Shown here: positions 30,564 through 39,540 of the stretch, piece after piece | How positions within the stretch are numbered: position 1 is the stretch's first letter | Layout: each line of letters begins with the position of its first letter | NCBI GenBank assembly: GCA_024304885.1 | Contig: JALJOM010000003.1 | Location: 1,832,110 to 1,896,109, forward strand | DNA: 64,000 nucleotides | Direction: 5' to 3' | Origin: Beijerinckiaceae bacterium | GTDB taxonomy: Bacteria > Pseudomonadota > Alphaproteobacteria > Rhizobiales > Beijerinckiaceae | Program-made: the position numbers and the translations under genes | Notes under the pieces: model-generated | Seen by the model: the letters and a program-made list of their open reading frames with translations, nothing else | What the model was told of the DNA's origin: nothing | Databases searched by the model: none

Positions 30564-31859
30564 ATGGACATCGGCTCGGAAGCGCTCGCCGTCTCGGATA
30601 CGATTGCGGCCGACGGCCCCTTGCCCCGACGTCGCTCGATCGGGGTTCGCGTCGGAACCGGTCCGGGGGCGATCCTGGTCGGCGGCGGCGCGCCGATCGT
30701 CGTCCAGTCGATGACCAATACCGATACCGCCGACGTCGAGGCGACGGCGGCCCAGGTCGCGGCCTTGGCGAGGGCGGGCTCCGAACTCGTCCGCATCACG
30801 GTCGATCGCGACGAGGCCGCGGCGGCCGTGCCGCATATTCGCGACCGGCTCGCGCAATCGGGCTGTACCGTCCCCCTCGTCGGGGATTTCCATTACATCG
30901 GCCACAAGCTTCTCGCCGATCACCCGGCGTGCGCGCAGGCCCTCGACAAGTATCGCATCAACCCGGGCAATGTCGGCTTCAAGGACAAGAGGGACAGCCA
31001 GTTCTCTTCGATCGTCGAGATCGCGCTGAAGCACGGCAAGCCGGTCAGGATCGGCGTCAACTGGGGCTCTCTCGACCAGGATCTTCTCACCGCGCTCATG
31101 GACGCGAACGCGCGCTCCTCGACGCCTCTGTCCACCGGCGCCGTGACGCGCGAGGCCATGGTCCGATCGGCCCTGCTGTCGGCTGCCCGCGCCGAGCAGC
31201 TCGGGCTTTCGCGCGACAGGATCATCCTGTCGGCCAAGGTCTCCGACGTGCAGCATCTGATCGCGGTCTATCGCATGCTCGCCGCGCGCAGCGATTACGC
31301 GCTCCACCTCGGCTTGACGGAAGCAGGCATGGGCTCGAAGGGGATCGTCGCCTCCTCCGCCGCAATGGGGATCCTATTGCAGGAGGGGATCGGCGATACG
31401 ATCAGGGTCTCGCTGACGCCCGAGCCCGGCGGCGACCGCACCGTCGAGGTGAAGGTCGGCCAGGAACTCCTGCAGACCATGGGCTTTCGCACCTTCGTGC
31501 CGCTCGTCGCCGCCTGCCCCGGCTGCGGTCGCACGACCTCGACCGTCTTCCAGGAGCTCGCGCGCGATATCCAAGCCTATATTCGCGACGAGATGCCGCT
31601 CTGGCGCAGCCGCTATCCGGGCGTCGAGACCCTCAACGTCGCGGTGATGGGCTGCATCGTCAACGGGCCCGGCGAATCGAAGCATGCCGACATCGGCATC
31701 TCCCTGCCCGGCACCGGCGAGGCGCCGGCGGCACCGGTCTTCATCGACGGCGAGAAGGCCATGACTTTGCGCGGCGAAGGCATCGCCGCGGAATTCAAGG
31801 CGCTCGTGGTCGATTACATCGAGCGGCGGTTCGGCGGGGCGCGGAGCGCCGCGGAATAG
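30564..31859 (+). CDS. ispG: 4-hydroxy-3-methylbut-2-en-1-yl diphosphate synthase (IspG/GcpE)
   Basis: IspG converts MEcPP to HMBPP in the MEP isoprenoid pathway using a [4Fe-4S] cluster. The N-terminal TIM barrel has [27 protein letters not shown] and [11 protein letters not shown]; the C-terminal cluster domain has [17 protein letters not shown] and [11 protein letters not shown], with the cluster Cys. The 431-residue length is typical. The ATG at 30564 has only a weak ribosome-binding site. No other MEP genes are present in the window. Confidence 0.95.
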   Translation: MDIGSEALAVSDTIAADGPLPRRRSIGVRVGTGPGAILVGGGAPIVVQSMTNTDTADVEATAAQVAALARAGSELVRITVDRDEAAAAVPHIRDRLAQSGCTVPLVGDFHYIGHKLLADHPACAQALDKYRINPGNVGFKDKRDSQFSSIVEIALKHGKPVRIGVNWGSLDQDLLTALMDANARSSTPLSTGAVTREAMVRSALLSAARAEQLGLSRDRIILSAKVSDVQHLIAVYRMLAARSDYALHLGLTEAGMGSKGIVASSAAMGILLQEGIGDTIRVSLTPEPGGDRTVEVKVGQELLQTMGFRTFVPLVAACPGCGRTTSTVFQELARDIQAYIRDEMPLWRSRYPGVETLNVAVMGCIVNGPGESKHADIGISLPGTGEAPAAPVFIDGEKAMTLRGEGIAAEFKALVVDYIERRFGGARSAAE

Positions 31860-31875
31860 CACGCGTGCGGCCCTG

Positions 31876-32580
31876 TCACGCTCGACCGTCGAGGAAATCG
31901 ATCATCTCGCGCAAGGAAATGTCGCTTCTGCCGTCGAAATGCTGGAGGATCTCGGCGATCCTCTCGAGATCCGCGTCGCGGCAGAGCTCGAAATCGAGGT
32001 CCGGCCGGGCGAGGCCGTCCTCCGCCGCGACGGCGAGCAGGCGATAGAGACGCGAGTTCTGCCGCAGATGGGCTGCGGCGTCGCGCCGGGCCTCGAAGTC
32101 GGCGCAGCGCCGGTCGGCATCATCGAGGGCGGCGACCGTGCACGCTTCGACGCCCATTCCCCGCGGATAGCTCTGCGCGAGCGTCGTCCCGACGAAATCG
32201 ACCATGCCGTCCGTCATGGCGACGAGATCGACGACGCGTTGCAGGATCGCCGGATCGAGCAAAGGCTGATCGGGCCGGACCAGAAGCACCGCGCCCGCAT
32301 CCATCGATCTCGCGGCGGCGAGGACGAGCCCGAGCCGGTCCTCTGCGCCCTCTGGCTCGCCGCGGAAGCAGGCGATCTCCCGCGCCCGGCAAAACGCCTC
32401 GACCGGATCGTCCGATGCGCGCGAGGTCGTCGCCACGACGAGGCCGGCGAGCGCGGCGACCCGCGCCACTCGTGCGAGGAGGTGGTCGAGCGCCGGCCGC
32501 CCCGCGAGCTTCCGATCGAGCCAGAGCGAGACCGCCTCGTTCTCGGACGAGATCAGGGGCAGCACCGCCGCCACTTTCAT
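31876..32580 (-). CDS. Cytidylyltransferase-like protein (SpsF/KdsB-type)
   Basis: The 234-residue protein resembles the nucleotide-sugar cytidylyltransferase fold: RKLAGRPALDHLLARVARV near residues 23-41, a second strand LAGLVVATTSRASDDPVEAFC, and LLVRPDQPLLDPAILQRVVD where the nucleotide-binding Asp sits. The usual N-terminal P-loop-like segment is poorly kept (VAAVLPLISSENEAV), so it may be a non-catalytic or divergent relative. It converges on ispG, 16 bp apart. The ATG at 32580 has AAGAG upstream. Confidence 0.6.
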   Translation of the reverse strand: MKVAAVLPLISSENEAVSLWLDRKLAGRPALDHLLARVARVAALAGLVVATTSRASDDPVEAFCRAREIACFRGEPEGAEDRLGLVLAAARSMDAGAVLLVRPDQPLLDPAILQRVVDLVAMTDGMVDFVGTTLAQSYPRGMGVEACTVAALDDADRRCADFEARRDAAAHLRQNSRLYRLLAVAAEDGLARPDLDFELCRDADLERIAEILQHFDGRSDISLREMIDFLDGRA

Positions 32581-32711
32581 GGAATCTCTTTCGGCAGGTG
32601 GGGGACTCGCGCGGTCGAGGCCTTCGCAGGCTGAAATGGAAGCGCCAAAGCTCTCGGTGCGGTCCGGCATGTCGGCATCGGAATTTTCCCCTGCTTTCGA
32701 GCACGACGCAG

Positions 32712-32737
32712 GGAACAAATCATGGCTTTTTTTCGTT
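32712..32737 (+). promoter_or_regulatory. EcfG-type (general stress response) promoter
   Basis: GGAAC (32712-32716), a 17-nt spacer and CGTT (32734-32737) match the alphaproteobacterial EcfG sigma consensus GGAAC-N16/17-CGTT exactly. It points toward the NepR-like gene about 190 bp downstream. No closer promoter was recognised in the 344 bp gap 32581-32924. Confidence 0.6.
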
Positions 32738-32924
32738 TGTACCCCGTGATCCTCGCCGAACGGTTCGGCTCACGCCCATTCTCTCTCGATTGCACGAGAT
32801 GCTGACCTAGGAGCCCGAGACGTGCCGGCCCGCACGCTTTCGGAGCGGCGAAGTCGTGCGACGAACCCCGCTGCGCGGCACGGACGCCGCCGAGACCTCG
32901 GTGAGATTGAAGACGCGAACCTCG

Positions 32925-33140
32925 ATGAACAAGATGACGAAGACGACGGGACTGCGCGCGAAGCTGGTTTCGAGCTACGACAGCCGCTTCGAGCCGCTCG
33001 AAACGGCGGTGGGGCCGAGCAAGTCGATTCAAGCTCATCTCGGCGGCAAGCTGCGCAAGGTGTTCGCCCTGCCGACCACGGACAGCACGCCGGACCTCGT
33101 CCAACGTCTCCTCCGCGAGCTCGAGGGCAAGACCGACTAG
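32925..33140 (+). CDS. NepR-like small protein (possible anti-sigma factor)
   Basis: The 71-residue protein ends in IQAHLGGKLRKVFALPTTDS followed by TPDLVQRLLRELE. This resembles NepR, the anti-sigma factor of EcfG, in which a helix (I..xLG.xLR.vy) is followed by P-D-x-x-x-x-L-L-x-x-L. NepR sequesters EcfG until phospho-PhyR binds it. No phyR or ecfG gene is adjacent, so this would be an orphan. An upstream EcfG-type promoter agrees with the idea. The start is uncertain (GTG 32856 with GGAG upstream is an alternative). The TAG stop is the edge of a type A repeat. Confidence 0.5.
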   Translation: MNKMTKTTGLRAKLVSSYDSRFEPLETAVGPSKSIQAHLGGKLRKVFALPTTDSTPDLVQRLLRELEGKTD

Positions 33141-33242
33141 AGCAAGTTCCAGCGAACCGGATACCGCTTCGCGTCGTAAAATTGCGACAACACAAGGGTG
33201 TAGAGCGGCTTTCCGATTCCGCTGGATCGGAAAGCGGCCCTA
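33138..33242. repeat. Type A palindromic element, reverse orientation
   Basis: It starts TAGAGCAAGTTCCAGCGAAC, continues through AAAATTGCGACAACACAAG, and ends in the A1 hairpin CTTTCCGATTCC / GGATCGGAAAG followed by CGGCCCTA. Its first bases are the stop codon of the NepR-like gene. Confidence 0.8.
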
Positions 33243-33958
33243 TTTCTTTGCTTTGTCGCATTGTCACGACGAGAACTCACGCAGCGATCCGGTAGGTCTG
33301 AAATGGTCTTCGAGACGACATCCGACGCGGGTCGATCCCCGTTCGGCGCCTGATCCTCGCGCGCCGACACCTCGGCCGCACCCGCTTCGACGCGCCCGGG
33401 AAGAGCGGGCCGTCGCCCCGCCCCCCGGATACACGAAGTCAAAGGACGAGAGCGATTTTCGATGCAATCGAATAGGAAAACAGTTCTACGTTACACTTTT
33501 GTAGCGCTTTCGCATCGATGTGATCATTCTAGTCATTGCTACAACGCTGCCGCGAAAGATCGCAGGCAACTCAATCTCGCCGTTGCGTGAGCCCGCCCGC
33601 CGAAAGGTCTGCGAACCAGGCGACACGGAATCCGGTCTACTTCGTCGACTTGTCTTTATATTGTCGCAATTTCGGATCGATATAGGCAGCGAAAGGCGAA
33701 CCATCGTCCACGTCGCCGGAAGACGGCCAGGCTCGCGCCGAGCACCAACCTGCACGGCGCCGATGGCTGCTGCGCTTCGTCTGGAAGCCGGTCGATCAGA
33801 GGACATAGCGTCGCACCTTCCGGCACGGCACGTGTGCCGCCATGTCCCGAGATCCAAGCGATAACTATTAGTTGTGCTTGTCCGGCAAGAAAGCTTTGGT
33901 ATAGCCGCTCGACCAACTCGGCCTGCGCCGATGTCAGCTCTCCAGGAGGACGCAGCTC
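33243..33958. other. Gene-free region with decayed repeats upstream of the two-propeller gene
   Basis: About 700 bp without a supported gene. It contains a degenerate type A copy at 33449-33533 (AGAGCGATTTTCGATGC, CGCTTTCGCATCGATG, ending near CTAG) and a fragment at 33628-33690 (CTTGTCTTTATATTGTCGCA). GC content is lower here than in the flanking genes. The promoter of the gene at 33959 should lie here. Confidence 0.6.
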
Positions 33959-36247
33959 GTGCCCACGATCTATTTCGCCAAGGCGAACGGCGACAATGTC
34001 GAGCTTTGGACCAGCGACGGTACCTCGGGCGGCACACAGCTCGTGAAGCTTCTGAACACGGGCGGGGCCCCCCTGCAACAGCTCACGGCGTTCGCAGGCG
34101 GCGTCGCCTTCGTCGCCGAGGACGCGACGAACGGAAACGAGCTGTGGTTTTCCGACGGAACCTCGGCCGGCACCCGGCTCGTCGAGGACATCAGCCCCGG
34201 TGCAAGCAATTCCTCGCCTTCCGATCTCGCGATCCTCGGCGAGACCTTGTATTTCATCGCCGACAATGGGGCGCTCGGGACCGAGCTGTGGAAATCCGAC
34301 GGTACCGCGGACGGCACCCAGATCGTCAAGGACATCCGGCCCGGTGCGAGCAGCTCCTCGCCTTCCGAGCTCACGGTCCTCGGCGGAACCTTGTATTTCG
34401 CTGCCGACGACGGGACGAACGGAATCGAGCTGTGGAAATCCGACGGTACCGCGGACGGCACCAGGCTCGTCCGAGATATCCAGGCCGGCGGAGAGTCCTC
34501 GTTTCCTTCGCAACTGACTGTCGCCAATGGGATCTTGTACTTCACGGCGGTTGACGGGATCAACGGGCAGGAACTCTGGAGATCCGACGGAACCCCCGAG
34601 GGTACCCGGCTCGTCAAGAACATTGGCGCTGGCGGGTTCGGCTCGGAACCTACCGCGCTCACGGCAGTGGGCGGAACCTTGTACTTCGTAGCCAACGACG
34701 GAGTGACGGGCTTCGAGCTGTGGAAGTCCGACGGGACGAGCGACGGCACCCAGCGCGTCAAGGACATAAACCCGGGCCTCGGCTCCTTCCCGTCGAATCT
34801 GACCGCGTTCAACGGGGCCTTGTATTTCACCGCCGATAACGGGACCAATGGGATCGAATTGTGGAAGTCGGACGGCACCGCGCTCGGCACCACTCTTCTG
34901 GCCGATCTAAACCCGGGGATCGCCGGCTCCTTTCCAGATCAGCTGACCGTGGTCGACGGCGCACTCTACTTCGTCGCCGACGACGGGACGCGCGGACGCG
35001 AGCTCTGGGTCACCGACGGAACAGCGGCCGGCACGCATATCGTCAAGGACCTCGACCCGACGCTGCTCGAAGGCTCGAATCCGGATCTTCTCACGAATAT
35101 CGACGGGGCCCTGTATTTCGAGGCCTTCGACGGGACGGGCGTCAACCTCTATCGCACCGACGGCACGGCCGCGGGGACGATCGAACTCGCCTCCGATGTC
35201 GATCCGTTTGCCGGGATCGTAGGCGCAGGCCAAGGTACTCCGCCGGTACCGCCGCCGGAGCCTCCGCCTGGCACTCCGTCTGGCACTCCGCCTCAAAACG
35301 ACTTCAACGGGGACGGGTTGTCGGACATCCTCTGGCAGGCCAATGATGGCACGTTGGTGATCTGGGAGCTGAACGGCACCACCGCGATCGGCGGGGGATT
35401 TGTCGGCTTCACCCCGGGCACGGCCTACAACCCGGGAACGGGCTGGAAGGCGATCGGCACCGGAGACTTCAACGGCGACGACAAGTCCGACATCCTGTTC
35501 CGGCACACGGATGGCCAGGTCGCGACCTGGGAGGTGAACGGCACCACCATCACCGGCGGGGGAACTGTCGGGCATAATCCAGGCCCGGAATGGCAGGTGA
35601 TCGGTACCGGCGACTTCAACGGCGACGACAAGTCCGACATCCTGCTCCAGCACACGGATGGCGTGGTCGCGATCTGGGAGGTGAACGGCACCACCATCAC
35701 CGGCGGGGGATTTGTCGGGCATGATCCAGGTGTGGCCTACTATCCGGGAACGAACTGGAACGCGATCGGCACCGGAGACTTCAACGGCGACGACAAGTCC
35801 GACATCCTGTTCCAGCACACGGATGGCCGGGTCGCGATCTGGGAGCTGAACGGCACCACCATCATCGGCGGGGGATTTGTCGGCTTAGAGCCGAACGTGG
35901 CCTACAACCCGGGCACGGGCTGGAAAGCGATCGGCACCGGAGACTTCAACGGCGACAACAAGTCCGACATCCTGTTCCAGCACATGGATGGCCAGGTCGC
36001 GATCTGGGAGCTGAACGGCACCGCCATCACCGGCGGGGGATTTGTCGGCTTAGAGCCGGGCGTGGCCTACAATCCTGGCACGGAGTGGAAGGTGATCGGC
36101 ACCGGCTACTTCAACGCCGACGACAAGTCCGACATCTTGTTCCAGAGCACAGCTGGCCAAGCCGCGATCTGGGAGCTGAACGGGACCGCCATCATCGGCG
36201 GCGGAAATGTCGAGCACAATCCCGGCACGGACTGGCTCGTCGTCTAG
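33959..36247 (+). CDS. Two-propeller repeat protein: ELWxSDGT repeats plus FG-GAP/VCBS-like repeats
   Basis: The 762-residue protein has an N-terminal array of about nine units (residues about 1-425) carrying the ELWxSDGTxxGT motif with LYFxAxDGTNG strands, as in hyalin/ELW-repeat adhesins. A Pro/Gly linker (about 427-446, PPVPPPEPPPGTPSG) leads to six units starting at residues 448, 503, 552, 607, 662 and 717 with DFNGDDKSDILFQHTDG, an FG-GAP/VCBS-like calcium-binding loop. There is no Sec signal; such proteins are often exported by type I secretion, but no transporter is nearby. The GTG at 33959 has AGGAGG upstream. Function is inferred as an extracellular adhesin or surface protein. Confidence 0.85.
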   Translation: MPTIYFAKANGDNVELWTSDGTSGGTQLVKLLNTGGAPLQQLTAFAGGVAFVAEDATNGNELWFSDGTSAGTRLVEDISPGASNSSPSDLAILGETLYFIADNGALGTELWKSDGTADGTQIVKDIRPGASSSSPSELTVLGGTLYFAADDGTNGIELWKSDGTADGTRLVRDIQAGGESSFPSQLTVANGILYFTAVDGINGQELWRSDGTPEGTRLVKNIGAGGFGSEPTALTAVGGTLYFVANDGVTGFELWKSDGTSDGTQRVKDINPGLGSFPSNLTAFNGALYFTADNGTNGIELWKSDGTALGTTLLADLNPGIAGSFPDQLTVVDGALYFVADDGTRGRELWVTDGTAAGTHIVKDLDPTLLEGSNPDLLTNIDGALYFEAFDGTGVNLYRTDGTAAGTIELASDVDPFAGIVGAGQGTPPVPPPEPPPGTPSGTPPQNDFNGDGLSDILWQANDGTLVIWELNGTTAIGGGFVGFTPGTAYNPGTGWKAIGTGDFNGDDKSDILFRHTDGQVATWEVNGTTITGGGTVGHNPGPEWQVIGTGDFNGDDKSDILLQHTDGVVAIWEVNGTTITGGGFVGHDPGVAYYPGTNWNAIGTGDFNGDDKSDILFQHTDGRVAIWELNGTTIIGGGFVGLEPNVAYNPGTGWKAIGTGDFNGDNKSDILFQHMDGQVAIWELNGTAITGGGFVGLEPGVAYNPGTEWKVIGTGYFNADDKSDILFQSTAGQAAIWELNGTAIIGGGNVEHNPGTDWLVV
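35300..36247 (+). repeat. Six tandem 165-bp coding repeats (FG-GAP-like)
   Basis: Units begin at 35300, 35465, 35612, 35777, 35942 and 36107, spaced 165, 147, 165, 165 and 165 bp. Units 3-5 are nearly identical at the DNA level, so they arose by recent duplication or are kept alike by gene conversion. The second unit lacks six codons and the last ends the protein. Confidence 0.85.
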
Positions 36248-36349
36248 ACCGATGACCAGCGAACCGGAGAGCGGTTCGCGTCGTGAAATTGCGACAAGAC
36301 AAGAAATCGGAGCTGCTTTCCGATTCCCTCGGATCGAAAAGCGCTCTCG
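36245..36349. repeat. Type A palindromic element, reverse orientation
   Basis: The element reads TAGACC...CCAGCGAACCGGAGAGCGG, then GTGAAATTGCGACAAGACAAG and the A1 hairpin TTTCCGATTCC / CGGATCGAAAAGCGCTCT. The leading TAG is the stop codon of the two-propeller gene. The rest of the gap to 36555 shows no gene. Confidence 0.75.
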
Positions 36350-36555
36350 AGCCAAACGGCGCTTGCCAGCGCTCGACGGAAGGCGCAAGATTCCTCGCCT
36401 CCCCATGGTCGAATTGCCGCGCGACCCTAGATTGTCTCGGGGCGAAAGCGCACCATTGTTGCTTCGGTTTCGGATCGCGCCGTAACGGGGGAGATTTTGT
36501 CCGCTCTCGGCCGTCGGGAGCCACGCGCCGGCGTGCGAGCACGCGAGTTCGAGAC

Positions 36556-37224
36556 ATGACGATCAACAATATCTACCACGCGCCGGACGAGCTTCCCCAA
36601 GTCCTCCCGGTCTTCCCGCTGTCCCAAGCGCTCCTCCTCCCGCGTGGCCAGTTGCCGTTGAACATTTTCGAGCCGCGCTACCTCGCCATGATCGACGACG
36701 CGCTCCGCGGCTCGCGGGTGATCGGGATGATCCAGCCGGACCCGGAAGCGCAGTGGAGCAGCTTGGAACCGGCGCTTTTCTCGGTCGGCTGTGCCGGCCG
36801 CATCACCCAGCTCGCCGAGACCGGAGACGGACGCTACCTCATCACGCTCACGGGGATCGCGCGCTTCAAGATCGTCGAGGAGCTCGCCGTCGTCACGCCC
36901 TATCGGCAGTGCCGGGTGGACTTCGGCCCGTTTCTCGTCGATTTCAGCCCCCGCGCCGGAGAGGACCTGGTCGATCGCGATGGAATTTTGCGGGCGCTGC
37001 GCGACTTTGCCGAGACGAACGATCTCCAGATCGACTGGGGCAGCATCAACGAGGCGCCGAACGAGGCCCTGGTCAATGCCTTGTCCATGATGAGCCCGTT
37101 CGGGCCGAAGGAGAAGCAGGCCCTTCTCGAGGCGCACGACCTCAAGGGTCGCGCCGATGTGCTCGTCGCGATCACCGAGTTCGAGATCGCGCGGGGCAAG
37201 AGCACATCGACGCCGTTGCAGTGA
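36556..37224 (+). CDS. LON N-terminal (substrate-binding) domain protein
   Basis: The 222-residue protein consists of a Lon-type substrate-binding domain only: [20 protein letters not shown] and [16 protein letters not shown] at the N terminus, [20 protein letters not shown] in the middle, and no ATPase or protease domain. Stand-alone versions are widespread in alphaproteobacteria and their role is unclear. The Trm112-like gene follows after 16 bp, a conserved pair. The ATG at 36556 is where family similarity begins. Confidence 0.88.
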   Translation: MTINNIYHAPDELPQVLPVFPLSQALLLPRGQLPLNIFEPRYLAMIDDALRGSRVIGMIQPDPEAQWSSLEPALFSVGCAGRITQLAETGDGRYLITLTGIARFKIVEELAVVTPYRQCRVDFGPFLVDFSPRAGEDLVDRDGILRALRDFAETNDLQIDWGSINEAPNEALVNALSMMSPFGPKEKQALLEAHDLKGRADVLVAITEFEIARGKSTSTPLQ

Positions 37225-37240
37225 CGAACGGGATCGAGAG

Positions 37241-37462
37241 ATGATCGACAAATCACAGAAGCCGACGAGCGCCGCCGCACCGGAACCCTCGCGGATCGAT
37301 CCGAGGCTGCTCGAGATCCTCGTCTGCCCCCAGACGAAGGACACCCTCGAATACGACGCCGAGAAGCAGGAGCTGATCTCGCGCGCCGCAAAGCTCGCCT
37401 ACCCGATCCGGGACGGCATCCCCATCATGCTGCCCGAGGAGGCCCGCCGGCTAGAGGATTGA
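37241..37462 (+). CDS. Trm112 family protein (UPF0434)
   Basis: The 73-residue protein has the Trm112/YcaR pattern [20 protein letters not shown], then [20 protein letters not shown]. The zinc-binding CxxC of archaeal and eukaryotic Trm112 is reduced to one Cys (CPQT), as usual in bacterial members. Trm112 activates methyltransferases in other domains; the bacterial partner is not known from this sequence. It probably forms an operon with the LON-domain gene. Confidence 0.88.
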   Translation: MIDKSQKPTSAAAPEPSRIDPRLLEILVCPQTKDTLEYDAEKQELISRAAKLAYPIRDGIPIMLPEEARRLED

Positions 37463-37585
37463 GCGAGGGCACGTGCTCTCGAACGATGCCGACGGGCAGC
37501 GCGAAACATCCCCGCCGCACGTGAATGTGGCCGCCGCGGCGACGTGCCCGTTCCGAGGCGTGCCGCGATCGACGGACACCCACCG

Positions 37586-38383
37586 ATGCCCAGCTCACGG
37601 CTTGCACGCACGTCCTTGCTCGCGCTCACGGTGATTTGCTCGGCTGTGGCGCCGGTTTCGGCGAAAGACCGCTTTGCCGACGTGAGCAAGGCCGTCGCGA
37701 GCGCCGACCTCGGCAAGGAATTCGGCCGATACGATCCCGCACGCAGATGTCGCCGTGTGACGGCCCATTCCGATGGCGCAGCCCTTTCGACTTGCTTGAA
37801 GATCACCAAGACGGTCCGGGTCGTTACCCCGAGCGGACCGCAGATCCATGTCCTGCTCGCGGGCGACGACCCGAAAAAGGATTGCCACGCCTGCGCCGGG
37901 GTGATCGCCTTTGCGACCTTCGCTCCGGACGAGCCCGCCTGGCGCCTCGTGGCGAGAAGCGTGCCCATGATCGACGGATCCTGGGGTCGTGCCAATCCGC
38001 CGGAGAATTTCGAGGTTCGCAAGCTCGGGACCGACCTTTGGGGTTGGGTCGAGACGACGAGCTACATGGGCCAAGGCGTGACCGAAGGGCGCCTGAACCT
38101 CTACCTCCCACGCGACGGGACAATCGTCGAGGCCGGATCGCTGCCCGGCGATCACGACAACATGGGGACTTGTGAAGACGGCAAGCTGAAGACCTTCAGC
38201 GGCGAGGACTGCAACGAGGTGAAGATTTCGCTCGGCGTCGATACGTCACGTCCAGAGGCGACGCATTATCCGATCGTCTTGACGGCAGAGAGCAGGATCG
38301 GCGCACGGCACGCCACCGGTCGCTACATCGCTCCCTTCGATCCGCAATCCTTCAAATATGTAGAGCCGAACGGCATCCCCTGA
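37586..38383 (+). CDS. Secreted protein of unknown function
   Basis: The 265-residue protein has a Sec signal peptide (about 1-27, SLLALTVICSAVAPVSA then K) and no further membrane segment. A Cys pair KDCHACAG and other Cys at CRRV, CLKI, CEDG and DCNE suggest disulfides in the periplasm. I do not recognise the family. The ATG at 37586 puts the signal peptide at the N terminus; a GTG at 37544 would add 14 residues. Confidence 0.7.
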   Translation: MPSSRLARTSLLALTVICSAVAPVSAKDRFADVSKAVASADLGKEFGRYDPARRCRRVTAHSDGAALSTCLKITKTVRVVTPSGPQIHVLLAGDDPKKDCHACAGVIAFATFAPDEPAWRLVARSVPMIDGSWGRANPPENFEVRKLGTDLWGWVETTSYMGQGVTEGRLNLYLPRDGTIVEAGSLPGDHDNMGTCEDGKLKTFSGEDCNEVKISLGVDTSRPEATHYPIVLTAESRIGARHATGRYIAPFDPQSFKYVEPNGIP

Positions 38384-38428
38384 GCCTGCGGCTCTGGCCT
38401 GCGCGCCCCCGACGAAAACGGAGCCTCG

Positions 38429-39295
38429 ATGTCCGCTGCGATCGCCGAGCTTCTGACCATCCTCGATCTCGAGCGCATCGAGGAGAATATCTTTCGCGGC
38501 CGCAGCCCGCAGGTGGGCTGGCAGCGTGTCTTCGGCGGCCTCGTCATCGCCCAGGCGCTGGTCGCCTCGGCCCGAACGGTCGAGGGCCGCGCGCCGCACT
38601 CGCTCCATGCCTATTTCCTGCTTCCGGGCGACCCCGCCGTGCCGATCGTCTACGAGGTCGATCGGCTGCGCGACGGCAAGAGCTTCACGACTCGCCGCTG
38701 CAACGCGATCCAGCACGGGCGCGCGATCTTCTCGCTCTCGGCATCGTTCCAGGCCGAGGAAGAGGGTCTCCAGCACGAGGCCGCGATGCCCGATGTTCCG
38801 ATGCCCGACGATCTCGCCAGCGAGGCCGAGATGCTCGCCCGGTTCGGCGATGCCATGCCGGAGCCGGTCCGGCGCTGGTTCACGCGCGAGCGGCCGATCG
38901 AGATCCGCCCGGTCGATCTCTCCCGCTATGTGCGGCGGGCCGCGGGGCCGCCGGAGCAGAACGTCTGGCTCCGGGCGACCGGCCGGCTGCCCGACGATCC
39001 CGGCATCCACCGCGCCGTTCTCGCCTATTTGTCCGACATGACCCTGCTCGATACCGCCTTGATGGCCCATGGCCACAGCCTGTTCGATCCGAGCTTCCAG
39101 GTCGCGAGCCTCGATCACGCCTTGTGGTTCCACCGGCCGCTCCGCGCCGACGAATGGCTTCTCTACGCCCAGGACAGCCCGAGCTCCGGCGGCGCGAGGG
39201 GCCTGACGCGCGGGTTCCTGTTCTCGCACGATGGCCGGCTGGTCGCCTCGGTCGTCCAGGAAGGCTTGATCCGCAGGCGCACGCCGCGAGCGTGA
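38429..39295 (+). CDS. tesB: Acyl-CoA thioesterase II
   Basis: TesB hydrolyses medium- and long-chain acyl-CoA. The double hot-dog fold is visible with GRSPQVGWQRVFGGLVIAQA near the N terminus, HSLHAYFLLPGDPAVPIVYE, LAYLSDMTLLDTAL with the catalytic Asp, ASLDHALWFHR, and the C-terminal SVVQEGLIR with the catalytic Gln. The 288-residue length fits. No close operon partner. Confidence 0.93.
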   Translation: MSAAIAELLTILDLERIEENIFRGRSPQVGWQRVFGGLVIAQALVASARTVEGRAPHSLHAYFLLPGDPAVPIVYEVDRLRDGKSFTTRRCNAIQHGRAIFSLSASFQAEEEGLQHEAAMPDVPMPDDLASEAEMLARFGDAMPEPVRRWFTRERPIEIRPVDLSRYVRRAAGPPEQNVWLRATGRLPDDPGIHRAVLAYLSDMTLLDTALMAHGHSLFDPSFQVASLDHALWFHRPLRADEWLLYAQDSPSSGGARGLTRGFLFSHDGRLVASVVQEGLIRRRTPRA

Positions 39296-39390
39296 AGGCC
39301 GCACATCCGGCTCGCCTACGCGAGGAGGGGCGCCGGATCGGCCAGGCGCGTGTGATCGTGTCCCGGCCTGCGCATCGCGTGACCGAGCTG

Positions 39391-39540
39391 GAGCGGGAAG
39401 AGGAAAAGTGGATAGCGGTGGTCGGGCGCAATCGAGTTTACGCAGATTGCATAAACTGATCTGCTTATCTCGCGCTAAGTCTTTAGAATCGATCACGTTC
39501 ATGAATTTGGATCGGTTCGATCCAAATTCATCGTGATCTA
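39391..39540. repeat. Composite C-D-C'-B palindromic element
   Basis: In order: GAGCGGGAAGAGGAAAAGTG (C), the D palindrome GTTTACGCAGATTGCATAAAC, TCTGCTTATCTCGCGCTAAG (C'), GAATCGATCACG, and the B hairpin ATGAATTTGGATCG / CGATCCAAATTCAT ending GATCTAG. It is the reverse-orientation equivalent of 63766-63919. Its last bases are the stop codon of the Fae-like gene. Confidence 0.85.

Noticed and set aside
33486-34513. ORFs opposite the 5' part of the two-propeller gene
   Set aside because: They only mirror the coding repeats; no ribosome-binding site or motif.
35300-36247. CRISPR-like regular repetition
   Set aside because: The 165-bp spacing and frame-preserving changes show coding repeats, not short repeats with unique spacers.
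37399-38155. Antisense ORFs opposite the secreted protein at 37586
   Set aside because: No signal, motif or ribosome-binding site; the plus-strand gene has a clear signal peptide.
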